In this document: piece after piece, positions 35,266 through 43,450 of the stretch | Layout: the number at the start of each line of letters is the position of its first letter | Position numbering within the stretch: the first letter of the stretch is position 1 | Source of the DNA: Olivibacter oleidegradans | Lineage (GTDB): Bacteria; Bacteroidota; Bacteroidia; Sphingobacteriales; Sphingobacteriaceae | Direction of reading: 5' to 3' | Assembly (NCBI RefSeq): GCF_042432805.1 | Contig: NZ_JBHLWO010000002.1 | Coordinates: 62,001 to 126,000 of the forward strand | DNA length: 64,000 bases | Program-made: the position numbers and the translations under genes | Notes under the pieces: model-generated | Told to the model about the DNA's origin: nothing | Seen by the model: only the letters and a program-made list of their open reading frames with translations | The model's database searches: none

Positions 35266-36529
35266 AGTTTGCAATCATTAAATACAGCTTTAGTTGCTCA
35301 TCTAACAGGGTGTTTTTCATCATGTTCAGTGCTTCCCAGTCTGCCAGTACTACCGGAAGATCTTGTTTGTTTTCGCGATAGGACTGAAAGTTAGTTTCCA
35401 TGGATCGTTCAAGTGCCGGGATTATCTTTTTCGCAATTCGATCAATTCGTTCCTTCATTGTTTTGATCTCTGCCTGCATGCCATATAACATCCCTTGGCT
35501 CTCCAACAACATGCTTTTTCGCTCTGCTTGCATCGCGTCAAGTTCAAATTGCATAGCCTTCGTTTCGTTCTTATACATTTTACTGCTCCAAGGTGCAATC
35601 GGTATGCTTATCATTCCCATTACACTATATGCGTTGGGCATCATTTTTCCTAAAGGGCTCATGTGATCAAAACGGATTTTGAAATCAGGTTTTCTTTCTT
35701 GTTTCATCGCATCAATCCCATACCGCATGGTTTGCATATCGGCATTCATCTTTTGTATGTCCTGTCGACGTGTCGCTAGTAGTAAGGTGTCGAGGAGAGC
35801 TACAGGCTCAAAAGTGGGAGTCGAGTTGGTATCAATTTTGAATTTGATATCTCCTGGAACGTTCATCAAGCTATTAAGCCAAGCCCTAGAACGTGCAATT
35901 TCTGCTTCTTGCATGCGCAACATATTCCGGTTCTCTTCCAGTTGCGCATCCGTTTTAAATACATTGCCCAATTGCGATTGGTTATATTCATAGCGTATCG
36001 CTTCCAGTTGTTTCATGCTTTGAATGATCTTCTCGTTATCGTTGAGCAACTGTATGCGTTTTTCGGCAATTAGCCACGTATAGTAGAGGCTTTTTGCTTG
36101 CGCTCTCAAATCGTTGAGATTGACTGCCCGTTTGGCTGTCTCTGAAGCGCCTTGTGAGGCAATATATCTACTATTTGCCTTTTGCTTGCTTGGATTAGGG
36201 ATCTCCTGTTCAATGTTAAACATAATCGAACCTTTGTCACTATCTTCCATGATTTGCTGCCCGGGATAAGGTGTCATAAAGGTTCCTGCGCCTACCATAG
36301 GTGCCATCCATCCAGTTGATGCCTTGGCACGATAGGAAAAGCCCTTACTTCTTAAGTCGTAAGCTCTCAGTTTGATGTTCTGTTGCTCGATACGTGTTAA
36401 AATAGTGTCTAAAGACAATATTTCAGCTTGTGCCGTTTGCCCACGAGTTTTATTAATGAGAAAGCAAATTATCATACTTAACAGTATGACTCGCTTTTGG
36501 TATGTCGATATTTTAATGCTTCGCATCAT
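35243..36529 (-). CDS. TolC-family outer-membrane factor of the Cus-type pump
   Basis: From the ATG at 36529 the protein has 428 residues with a signal peptide (…INKTRGQ). Long alternating coiled-coil segments (about 110-210 and 320-400) give the TolC tunnel. The frame opens at 36547, and the gene start overlaps the pump gene end by at least 17 bases. Being in the copper operon, it is the exit duct for the CusA-like pump. There is no lipobox. Confidence 0.85.
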   Translation of the reverse strand: MMRSIKISTYQKRVILLSMIICFLINKTRGQTAQAEILSLDTILTRIEQQNIKLRAYDLRSKGFSYRAKASTGWMAPMVGAGTFMTPYPGQQIMEDSDKGSIMFNIEQEIPNPSKQKANSRYIASQGASETAKRAVNLNDLRAQAKSLYYTWLIAEKRIQLLNDNEKIIQSMKQLEAIRYEYNQSQLGNVFKTDAQLEENRNMLRMQEAEIARSRAWLNSLMNVPGDIKFKIDTNSTPTFEPVALLDTLLLATRRQDIQKMNADMQTMRYGIDAMKQERKPDFKIRFDHMSPLGKMMPNAYSVMGMISIPIAPWSSKMYKNETKAMQFELDAMQAERKSMLLESQGMLYGMQAEIKTMKERIDRIAKKIIPALERSMETNFQSYRENKQDLPVVLADWEALNMMKNTLLDEQLKLYLMIANYEKELFN

Positions 36530-38447
36530 AAATTTCCAATTTTCCATATTTGCGTAACTCGTATTCTTTGGTCATTAAAAATATGAGTGGTGTAACCAAT
36601 AAAATATGTGTCGAAGAGGTAAGTACGCCGCCAATCATTGGTAGTACAATCGGTCGCATGACGTCCGTGCCCACCCCTGTTGCCCACAACACGGGTAAAA
36701 GTCCGAAAAGCGAAACGCATACTGTCATGATTTTCGGACGAAGTCGTTTTGCTGCACCCTGTATGACATATGTTCTTAAGTCCTTGTTTGTGATAGTATC
36801 ACGGCTATTGCCTTTTTCTTTTACCAATTGTTGCATAGCATCATTGAGATAAATGACCATCACAATTCCCGTTTCTACAGCAATACCAAATAAAGCAATA
36901 AACCCCACAGCTACGGCCACAGAAAGATGAACTCCCCAGAAATAAATCATATAGGCGCCACCTATGAGGGCAAAAGGTATAGTTATTAGACTTAGAAAAG
37001 CCTCTCTTAAAGAGTGAAAAGCGAAATACAGAGCGAAAAAGATAATAATGAGTACAATTGGTGCAATCCATAATAATGTTTGCTGTCCGCGTATCAAATT
37101 CTCGTATTGTCCACTCCATTCCAAAAAGTATCCCGTTGGCAGAATACCTCCGGAAGCATTTAGTTTTTCAACAGCTTCTTTAACCGTGCTTCCTAAGTCG
37201 CGGTCGCGTACATTAAACATAACAGCTCCACGAAGTAAAGCATTATCAGAAGTAATCATCGGAGGGCCATTTTCGAAACGAAGATTGGCCACCGAACCTA
37301 ACGGTACGTTGCCGAAAGAACTACTTTGCAAAGGCACTCTATTAAGTTGGGCTAAACTATTTCGATAATCTTGCGCCAATCGAATATTGATACTGAACCG
37401 CCTTCTCCCTTCGATGGTTTGGCCAATAGTTTCCCCGCCGATCACACTTTCTATCGTTTGATTTACATCGTCAACAGTGAGTCCGTAACGAGCTAAGGCA
37501 TCACGTTTGATGTCAATGGTGAGGTATTTGCCGCCCGTCACCGGTTCCACATATAGATCCTGAATGCCCGAAGTGCCTTCCAGTGCGGCTTTAACTCGCT
37601 CGGAAACCGCTGCAATGGTGTCTAGGTTTTGTCCGAAAACTTTGATGCCGACATCCGTGCGGATCCCGGTGGACAGCATATTGATGCGGTTGATGATAGG
37701 TTGAGTCCAACCATTTACTACGCCGGGAATCTGCAATTTCTTGTCCAGTTCCTGAATTAGTCGATCTTTTGTCATCCCTTCGCGCCATTGGTCCTTTGGC
37801 TTTAGCATGATAATCGTTTCAATCATACTTATAGGTGCATTGTCCGTTGCTGTATTAGCCCTCCCTGCCTTACCGAGTACTTTGTCAACTTCGGGGATGC
37901 TTTTTATTATTTTATCTTGCACTTGGAGGAGACGTTTTGCTTCGCTGTTGCTGACATCGGGAAGTGTAACCGGCATGAAAAGAATACTCTGCTCGTCGAG
38001 CGGGGGCATAAACTCGGTACCTAATTTCTTCAAAAGAGGAATGGTAATTAGCAATGCTATCATATTAATGGCCAAGGTGGTCTTACGCCAAGTGAGTACT
38101 TTTTCTATGATCGGCTCGTATATTTTCTCCAGAAACCGGTTGACAGGGTTTGCCTGGTCGGGTTTGAACTTTCCCTTCATAAAGAAGGAAATCAAAACCG
38201 GCGCTAACGTGATAACCAATAAAGCATCTACCAACATGATGAAGGTTTTGGTGAAAGCTAAAGGATGGAAGAGTTTGCCTTCTTGCCCCGTAAGCATAAA
38301 GACGGGCAGGAATGAGGTAATGATGATGATAGTTGCAAAGAACACACCTCGACTGACTTGCTTGCTGCTTTTAGCGATAATTTCAATGCGTTTCTGCTCC
38401 GATATCCATTGCGGCGTACGTTTAAATAAATTTTTTATCCAGCTCAT
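36513..38447 (-). CDS. CusA/CzcA-type heavy-metal RND pump, C-terminal part (split gene)
   Basis: A 644-residue protein that aligns in sense to the second part of a CusA pump: the segment after the first cytoplasmic loop (RIEIIAKSSKQVSRGVFFATIIIITSFLPVF), the second porter domain and the second set of membrane helices. Segments APISMIET and RINMLSTGIRT carry methionines at positions used by E. coli CusA for Cu(I)/Ag(I), which supports that substrate. The N-terminal part is the gene just upstream, in a different frame. The ATG is one base after TAATAAC. The two chains together add up to about 1070 residues, the normal pump length. Confidence 0.88.
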   Translation of the reverse strand: MSWIKNLFKRTPQWISEQKRIEIIAKSSKQVSRGVFFATIIIITSFLPVFMLTGQEGKLFHPLAFTKTFIMLVDALLVITLAPVLISFFMKGKFKPDQANPVNRFLEKIYEPIIEKVLTWRKTTLAINMIALLITIPLLKKLGTEFMPPLDEQSILFMPVTLPDVSNSEAKRLLQVQDKIIKSIPEVDKVLGKAGRANTATDNAPISMIETIIMLKPKDQWREGMTKDRLIQELDKKLQIPGVVNGWTQPIINRINMLSTGIRTDVGIKVFGQNLDTIAAVSERVKAALEGTSGIQDLYVEPVTGGKYLTIDIKRDALARYGLTVDDVNQTIESVIGGETIGQTIEGRRRFSINIRLAQDYRNSLAQLNRVPLQSSSFGNVPLGSVANLRFENGPPMITSDNALLRGAVMFNVRDRDLGSTVKEAVEKLNASGGILPTGYFLEWSGQYENLIRGQQTLLWIAPIVLIIIFFALYFAFHSLREAFLSLITIPFALIGGAYMIYFWGVHLSVAVAVGFIALFGIAVETGIVMVIYLNDAMQQLVKEKGNSRDTITNKDLRTYVIQGAAKRLRPKIMTVCVSLFGLLPVLWATGVGTDVMRPIVLPMIGGVLTSSTHILLVTPLIFLMTKEYELRKYGKLEIYDAKH

Positions 38448-38451
38448 GTTA

Positions 38452-39732
38452 TTATCTTTTCTTGTTTTTCATAGCGTATTCCTCTGCGAGGTGTTTGTAA
38501 GCATTTTCACTCATAATGATCCCATTGTCGACTATGACACCGATGGCTAAGGCAATGCCTGTCAAAGACATGATGTTAGAGGAGATATCGAAAGCATTCA
38601 ACAGGATAAAGCTGATAGCTATAGTAATGGGGATTTGAATGATAATACTCAACGCACTTCGCCAATGAAATAAAAAGAGTATGACAACCAGTGAAACAAC
38701 CGCCATTTCTTCAATAAGTGTATGCTTGATTGAATCTACCGATTCCTGAATTAATTCGCCACGATCATATATAATATCAAATTTTACACCCTCGGGTAAC
38801 CCCTTAGCTACCTCTTTCATTTTTTCTTTTACACGTTCGGTCACAACAGCCGCGTTTTCACCATAGCGCATCACTACAATACCACCTACGCGCTCACCCT
38901 CTCCATCTTGATCAAATATGCCCAAACGCGCTTCGCCGGTCATTTGTACGACACCGACGTCTGATAAGTAAATGGCGTTACCTTGCTGGTTACCTATAGG
39001 TATACGTTCAATATCTTTTACAGACTGAAGGTATCCGTTGGTCTTGATTATATAACCGACGTCACTCATTTCAAATTTTCGTCCCCCGCTTTCGTTATTA
39101 TTTGCCCTGATCGCATTAATCACTTGAGCAGCAGAGAGCTTATAATACAGAAGCTTATTAGGGTCGATTGTTACTTGATACTGCTTTTGAAATCCTCCGA
39201 AAGATGCAATTTCACTTACACCGGGAACATTCTGCAAGGCAAATTTTACATACCAATCCTGAATTGCACGTTGTTCCCCTAAGTCGATATTGGGGGCCTC
39301 TAAGGTGTACCAAAGCACATGTCCCACCCCCGTACCATCTGGGCCTAAACCGGGCGTAACACCGTCAGGAAGGGTATTGCCTACTGTGCTGAGCCGCTCC
39401 AGTACTCGCTCGCGTGCCCAATATATATCCACGTCGTCTTCAAAAATGACATAGATAAAACTCATGCCGAACATCGAACTTCCTCGAACGTATTTGATTT
39501 GTGGTAAGCCTTGAAGGTTAGTCACTAACGGATAGGTAATTTGATCCTCGATCAATTGAGGTGAGCGCCCCATCCATTCGGTGAACACTATTACTTGATT
39601 TTCAGATAAATCAGGGATGGCATCGATGGGGTTCTTCTTTACGGCAAAAACACCCCAAACAAATAGACCCAAGCTTAGAATTAATACAATAAAACGGTTG
39701 CGTAACGACCAGTCGATAATGCGATGGACCAT
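38452..39732 (-). CDS. CusA/CzcA-type heavy-metal RND pump, N-terminal part (split gene)
   Basis: A 426-residue protein with the normal start of a CusA pump (IIDWSLRNRFIVLIL), the first porter domain (VFTEWMGRSPQLIEDQITYP), and membrane helices up to VIVDNGIIMSENAYKHLAEE, the proton-relay Asp/Glu region of TM4. It then ends YAMKNKKR and two stops in tandem (TAATAA). The rest of the pump follows in the +1 frame only four bases on. The junction is A-rich. The break falls in the cytoplasmic loop between TM4 and the next helices, so either the pump works as two chains, or a one-base change or reading error splits a single gene. Confidence 0.88.
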   Translation of the reverse strand: MVHRIIDWSLRNRFIVLILSLGLFVWGVFAVKKNPIDAIPDLSENQVIVFTEWMGRSPQLIEDQITYPLVTNLQGLPQIKYVRGSSMFGMSFIYVIFEDDVDIYWARERVLERLSTVGNTLPDGVTPGLGPDGTGVGHVLWYTLEAPNIDLGEQRAIQDWYVKFALQNVPGVSEIASFGGFQKQYQVTIDPNKLLYYKLSAAQVINAIRANNNESGGRKFEMSDVGYIIKTNGYLQSVKDIERIPIGNQQGNAIYLSDVGVVQMTGEARLGIFDQDGEGERVGGIVVMRYGENAAVVTERVKEKMKEVAKGLPEGVKFDIIYDRGELIQESVDSIKHTLIEEMAVVSLVVILFLFHWRSALSIIIQIPITIAISFILLNAFDISSNIMSLTGIALAIGVIVDNGIIMSENAYKHLAEEYAMKNKKR

Positions 39733-39822
39733 GGCAATATAGTTATGAATTATAAATGATGAGTTATAAGGGAAAAATAGCCGTTTGCAGAACTAATGCC
39801 AACAGCTTATCGAATGGAAGGT

Positions 39823-40227
39823 TTAAATTAGGTATGTGCAATTCAGCCTATACAGCCTCGTATAAGCCTTATTGGGTGGGGCATGGCTAACGGGATGTCC
39901 TGTGATTACATTGATCACAGGTTTGTGCATCGAGACGTCATAAGCAGGCGCTGGTACAATCGCTTGAAAAAGTTTAAATTGTTTATAAACAACTTGAGAA
40001 GCTTGGTGTTTTTTCTCGAGTTTAACCTGCTTGTGTTCTTCTTTGCAGCAGTTTTTCTCGGAAGCTTGTTTGCTTTTATTCATGCCGCAAACACCGCATT
40101 TGCTCATATCCTTTTTCCATAAAGAAGTTTCCACATAACGATCCATGCAATAATGGCTGTATGTGCTGAAACCTGTGGCAATGCCGAGGTACACAAAGGT
40201 TAATATGAAAGCAAATAACTTTTTCAC
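39823..40227 (-). CDS. HYC_CC_PP-family Cys/His-rich protein, first gene of the copper operon
   Basis: A 134-residue protein starting at GTG (no ATG is possible upstream in frame). It has a hydrophobic N-terminus, then the family's H-Y-C (about 26-28), C-G-V-C-G (about 45-49) and C-C-K (about 61-63) motifs and a lysine-rich linker. These soft ligands suggest binding of Cu(I) or related ions in the periplasm. It precedes the RND pump genes by 90 bases, so it may be a metal chaperone or sensor of the efflux operon. Confidence 0.8.
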   Translation of the reverse strand: MKKLFAFILTFVYLGIATGFSTYSHYCMDRYVETSLWKKDMSKCGVCGMNKSKQASEKNCCKEEHKQVKLEKKHQASQVVYKQFKLFQAIVPAPAYDVSMHKPVINVITGHPVSHAPPNKAYTRLYRLNCTYLI

Positions 40228-40232
40228 TTCTG

Positions 40233-40240
40233 CAAAGCTA
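40233..40240 (-). promoter_or_regulatory. -7-like box just upstream of the copper operon
   Basis: TAgcTTTG on the minus strand ends only about five bases before the GTG start at 40227, giving almost no leader. No -33 match is seen. It may be accidental, or the mRNA may be nearly leaderless. Confidence 0.35.
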
Positions 40241-40444
40241 AGAAAAAAAATATTGGATGTTTTATATTACGAAAGAATGGATTTATATAATTTTTTAAAA
40301 CGCTTGGATACGAAGGCTGGAAACAGCGTACTTAAAATGATCTATTGATTTGGCAACCAATTCTTGTAAAAGAGTAATTGTGTGCTTTTTTGCTTTGTTT
40401 AAAGTATATTGCTGTCTATATTTACCTTTTTAAAAGCTTTTCGT

Positions 40445-42319
40445 ATGATAAAATTAGGACTCCCTTTCTTTTTTATTGTTTTTTTTCTGTTCAATAGCGT
40501 TTTTGCGCAGCAGCATGAGGACTCGCTTTATATTCGGGCGCATTATACTAAAATTGAGCGTTATATTCCTATGAGAGATGGCGTTAAGCTGTTCACATCA
40601 ATCTATATTCCAAAAGACACAACCAAAAAGTACCCTTTTTTGATTAATCGTACACCCTATACAGTTGCGCCTTATGGGGAAGATAATTACAAAAATACCT
40701 TAGGGCCAGATCCCTTGTTTATTAAAGAGGGTTTTATATTTGTTTATCAAGATGTAAGGGGAAAATGGATGAGCGAAGGCGTTTATGAGGATATCCGACC
40801 GCATATCAAAGAAAAGAAACAAAAGCATCAAATAGATGAAAGCAGTGATACCTTTGATACGATCGACTGGCTATTGAAGAATATTGACCATAACAACGGG
40901 AAAGCCGGCCTCTATGGAATTTCTTATCCTGGTTTTTATTCAACTGCGGCCTTACCTGGTGCACATCCGGCATTGAAGGCCGTTTCTCCACAAGCACCGG
41001 TAACTGATTGGTTTAGGGGAGACGATTTTCATCATAACGGCGCGTTGTTTCTGGCAGACGCCTTTAATTTCTACAGTAGTTTTGGTGTTCCAAGACCAAA
41101 ACCGGTTACACCGGCGAATGCTCCACAGCGAGTTAAATTTAATATGAATGATAACTACGGTTTTTTTATGCAAATAGGTGCTCTGAAACATGTTAAAGAG
41201 CGTTATTTTGGAGATAGCATTCGATTCTGGAATGATCTTATGGAACATGGAACGCTGGATACATTTTGGCAAGCACGCGAGATTGTTAACCACTTAGACA
41301 ATATCAAGCCAGCGGTTATGGTTGTAGGCGGTTTTTTTGATGCGGAGGATACATATGGTGCCCTTCATACCTATAAAGCGATCGAAAAACGCAGTCCGAA
41401 GGCAAATAACCGGCTCGTCATGGGGCCTTGGTTTCATGGAGGTTGGGTGCGGTCCAAAGGTGACTTTTTCGGCGATATCCATTTTGGACAGGAAACTAGT
41501 ACTTGGTACCAAAAGAATTTGGAATTACCCTTTTTTACTTATTATTTGAAGGGAGTAGGTTCGTTTGATGCAGCAGAAGCAACTGTTTTTGTGACAGGAA
41601 CTAATAAATGGAAACATTTTAATACTTGGCCTCCGAAAGAAAGTACCAATAGAGAACTTTATCTGCAATCTAACGGTAAATTAAGTTTCCATAAACCAAC
41701 AGAGCAGCATAGTTTTGACGAGTATGTAAGTGATCCCAATGCTCCGGTTCCTTATCAGGACGGAGTTAACCAATCAAGGAGTAGAGAATACATGATCGAC
41801 GACCAGCGTTTTGCTTCCAAAAGGCCTGATGTCATGGTTTATCAAAGCGATATTTTGACCGAAGACATCACGTTGGTAGGCCCTTTAATGGCGAAATTAA
41901 AAGTCTCTACCTCCGGAACCGATGCAGATTACGTGGTGAAATTAATCGATGTTTATCCGGATGATACGCCAAATTTGGAACCTAATCCGAAAGGAACCTT
42001 ACTAGGTGGTTATCAAATGCTAGTTAGGGGCGAAGTTCTGAGAGGAAAATTCCGTAATAGTTTTGAGAAGCCCGAACCTTTTATACCGGGAGCGGTTACG
42101 GCGGTCAACTATACGCTGCCTGATGTGGCACATACATTTAAAAAAGGGCATCGTATCATGATCCAAATCCAAAACTCGTGGTTTCCTTTGGTCGATCGTA
42201 ATCCGCAGAAATTTATAGATATTTATAAAGAGGCAGAGAACAAGGATTTTCAGAAAGCCACTCATCGGATTTATCATGACGAAAAGCATCCTTCCAGTAT
42301 TACAGTCGGTGTATTATAA
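40445..42319 (+). CDS. CocE/NonD-family exported hydrolase (X-Pro dipeptidyl-peptidase/alpha-amino-ester hydrolase)
   Basis: From the ATG at 40445 the protein has 624 residues with a signal peptide (…FNSVFAQ). The alpha/beta-hydrolase part (about 40-370) has the nucleophile elbow GLYGISYPG with Ser160, GGFFDAED for the acid and GPWFHGGW for the histidine. The C-terminal jelly-roll (about 390-620) completes the S15/CocE architecture. Relatives hydrolyse alpha-amino esters, glutaryl-7-ACA or cocaine. The substrate here is unknown, most likely peptide- or amino-acid-derived. Confidence 0.85.
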   Translation: MIKLGLPFFFIVFFLFNSVFAQQHEDSLYIRAHYTKIERYIPMRDGVKLFTSIYIPKDTTKKYPFLINRTPYTVAPYGEDNYKNTLGPDPLFIKEGFIFVYQDVRGKWMSEGVYEDIRPHIKEKKQKHQIDESSDTFDTIDWLLKNIDHNNGKAGLYGISYPGFYSTAALPGAHPALKAVSPQAPVTDWFRGDDFHHNGALFLADAFNFYSSFGVPRPKPVTPANAPQRVKFNMNDNYGFFMQIGALKHVKERYFGDSIRFWNDLMEHGTLDTFWQAREIVNHLDNIKPAVMVVGGFFDAEDTYGALHTYKAIEKRSPKANNRLVMGPWFHGGWVRSKGDFFGDIHFGQETSTWYQKNLELPFFTYYLKGVGSFDAAEATVFVTGTNKWKHFNTWPPKESTNRELYLQSNGKLSFHKPTEQHSFDEYVSDPNAPVPYQDGVNQSRSREYMIDDQRFASKRPDVMVYQSDILTEDITLVGPLMAKLKVSTSGTDADYVVKLIDVYPDDTPNLEPNPKGTLLGGYQMLVRGEVLRGKFRNSFEKPEPFIPGAVTAVNYTLPDVAHTFKKGHRIMIQIQNSWFPLVDRNPQKFIDIYKEAENKDFQKATHRIYHDEKHPSSITVGVL

Positions 42320-42329
42320 GAAAAAGAGG

Positions 42330-42365
42330 GTCTCCTACCATTTGCTTGAAACAAATATAGGAGAC
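42330..42365. terminator. Bidirectional stem-loop terminator
   Basis: GTCTCCTA (42330-42337) pairs with TAGGAGAC (42358-42365), with an inner ATTTG/CAAAT stem. It lies between the convergent hydrolase and helical-repeat genes. Confidence 0.65.
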
Positions 42366-42379
42366 ACCTACTTCAGTTT

Positions 42380-43441
42380 TTATTCTGTAAGCTGTTTTGC
42401 GAAATTCTTATTTCTGTTTCGGCTATCAAATTGCTCTGCTAAATCGCTAGCCTGTTGATAGTAATACTGAAGCAAGTCGTTCACTAAATAATGTTGTTTT
42501 TCGTTGTATAGAGGATGCTCAACAGGAAGCTCGATGGGGGCGGTTTGGTCGGAGGAGAGTTGTTTTAAGCCTTCTGTCATATACTTTGCAAAAAAGAAAG
42601 TACGGTTTCTGTCGCTTTCTAAACTCCATGGTAGATATTTTTCTACATATTGCCATGCCAGCGATTCATCTACATGGAACAGGTAGGTAATAAGTTGGCC
42701 GGTAGGTCGTACTAAACTGGTATCGCTGATTGATACTAAAGATTCTTCCGCCAATTTAAATTGTTCCAAGGCAATCTCTTTTGCACCGTATTTTATGCCG
42801 TAATAAGCCAAACTGCAATGGGTGACAAGTGGCACATGTGCGCAGGAATACTGCTTTGCCAATAGAGGTTGCGCCTTATCGTAAGCTGCCCTAAAATCGC
42901 CTACATTTAACAGTGCTAACACTTCGGTATCCATTTCACAGGCTTGACAATCACTTAAGTTATCCCGCGGGACGCTATTTACTAAATCGAGGTAGTAACG
43001 TGTTCGCTCTACATCCTTCTGGTCTAAAGCTTCGTGCAATTGTTTAGTATAATATGCTCTCAACCCGTAACCTTCTGCTTCTATACGTCTTTTGAAATCA
43101 GCAAGTATTTGCTCTGTTTGTTCGAGACTGACGTCGGGGTTAGAATACACTTCGTCAATAATCCATTTATATTTCCAAAGGAGTTCTTCTGCATCGAATA
43201 AATCCGGATTATGATCATAAGCATCTAACAGCCATGTAAAAGTGGGAATAAAGTGTTGCCGATCAGCTAGTCCCCATTCTGCATCTAACAAGTCGATTCT
43301 CAGTTCGAAAGCCCATTCCACGTCGTCGTTTTGATCGGCTAAACGGATTGCCTGTAAATAATGTTTAATCCGATCTTTGGAATGTGGAGGGAGTTCCTCC
43401 GCTAAATTTAGTAACTTTTGTATCTGTAACGTGTAACGCAT
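42380..43441 (-). CDS. Helical-repeat (TPR-like) protein of the Sel1-HSP90 operon
   Basis: A 353-residue soluble protein without signal peptide, built of paired helices from end to end (e.g. VEWAFELRIDLLDAEWG, DFRAAYDKAQPLLAKQYSC), in the manner of degenerate tetratricopeptide repeats. No catalytic motif is seen. A C-x-x-C pair (DCQACEMD, about 173-176) is the only notable feature. The ATG at 43441 lies nine bases after the HSP90-family stop; a TTG directly adjoining the stop is an alternative start. TPR proteins are classic HSP90 partners, so it is likely a co-factor of the ATPase beside it. Confidence 0.7.
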   Translation of the reverse strand: MRYTLQIQKLLNLAEELPPHSKDRIKHYLQAIRLADQNDDVEWAFELRIDLLDAEWGLADRQHFIPTFTWLLDAYDHNPDLFDAEELLWKYKWIIDEVYSNPDVSLEQTEQILADFKRRIEAEGYGLRAYYTKQLHEALDQKDVERTRYYLDLVNSVPRDNLSDCQACEMDTEVLALLNVGDFRAAYDKAQPLLAKQYSCAHVPLVTHCSLAYYGIKYGAKEIALEQFKLAEESLVSISDTSLVRPTGQLITYLFHVDESLAWQYVEKYLPWSLESDRNRTFFFAKYMTEGLKQLSSDQTAPIELPVEHPLYNEKQHYLVNDLLQYYYQQASDLAEQFDSRNRNKNFAKQLTE

Positions 43442-43450
43442 TTCTGTCAA

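Noticed and set aside
38440..38475. Programmed -1 frameshift site in the split pump
   Set aside because: The required shift is +1 (or -2) and no canonical X XXY YYZ heptamer is present in the reading frame.
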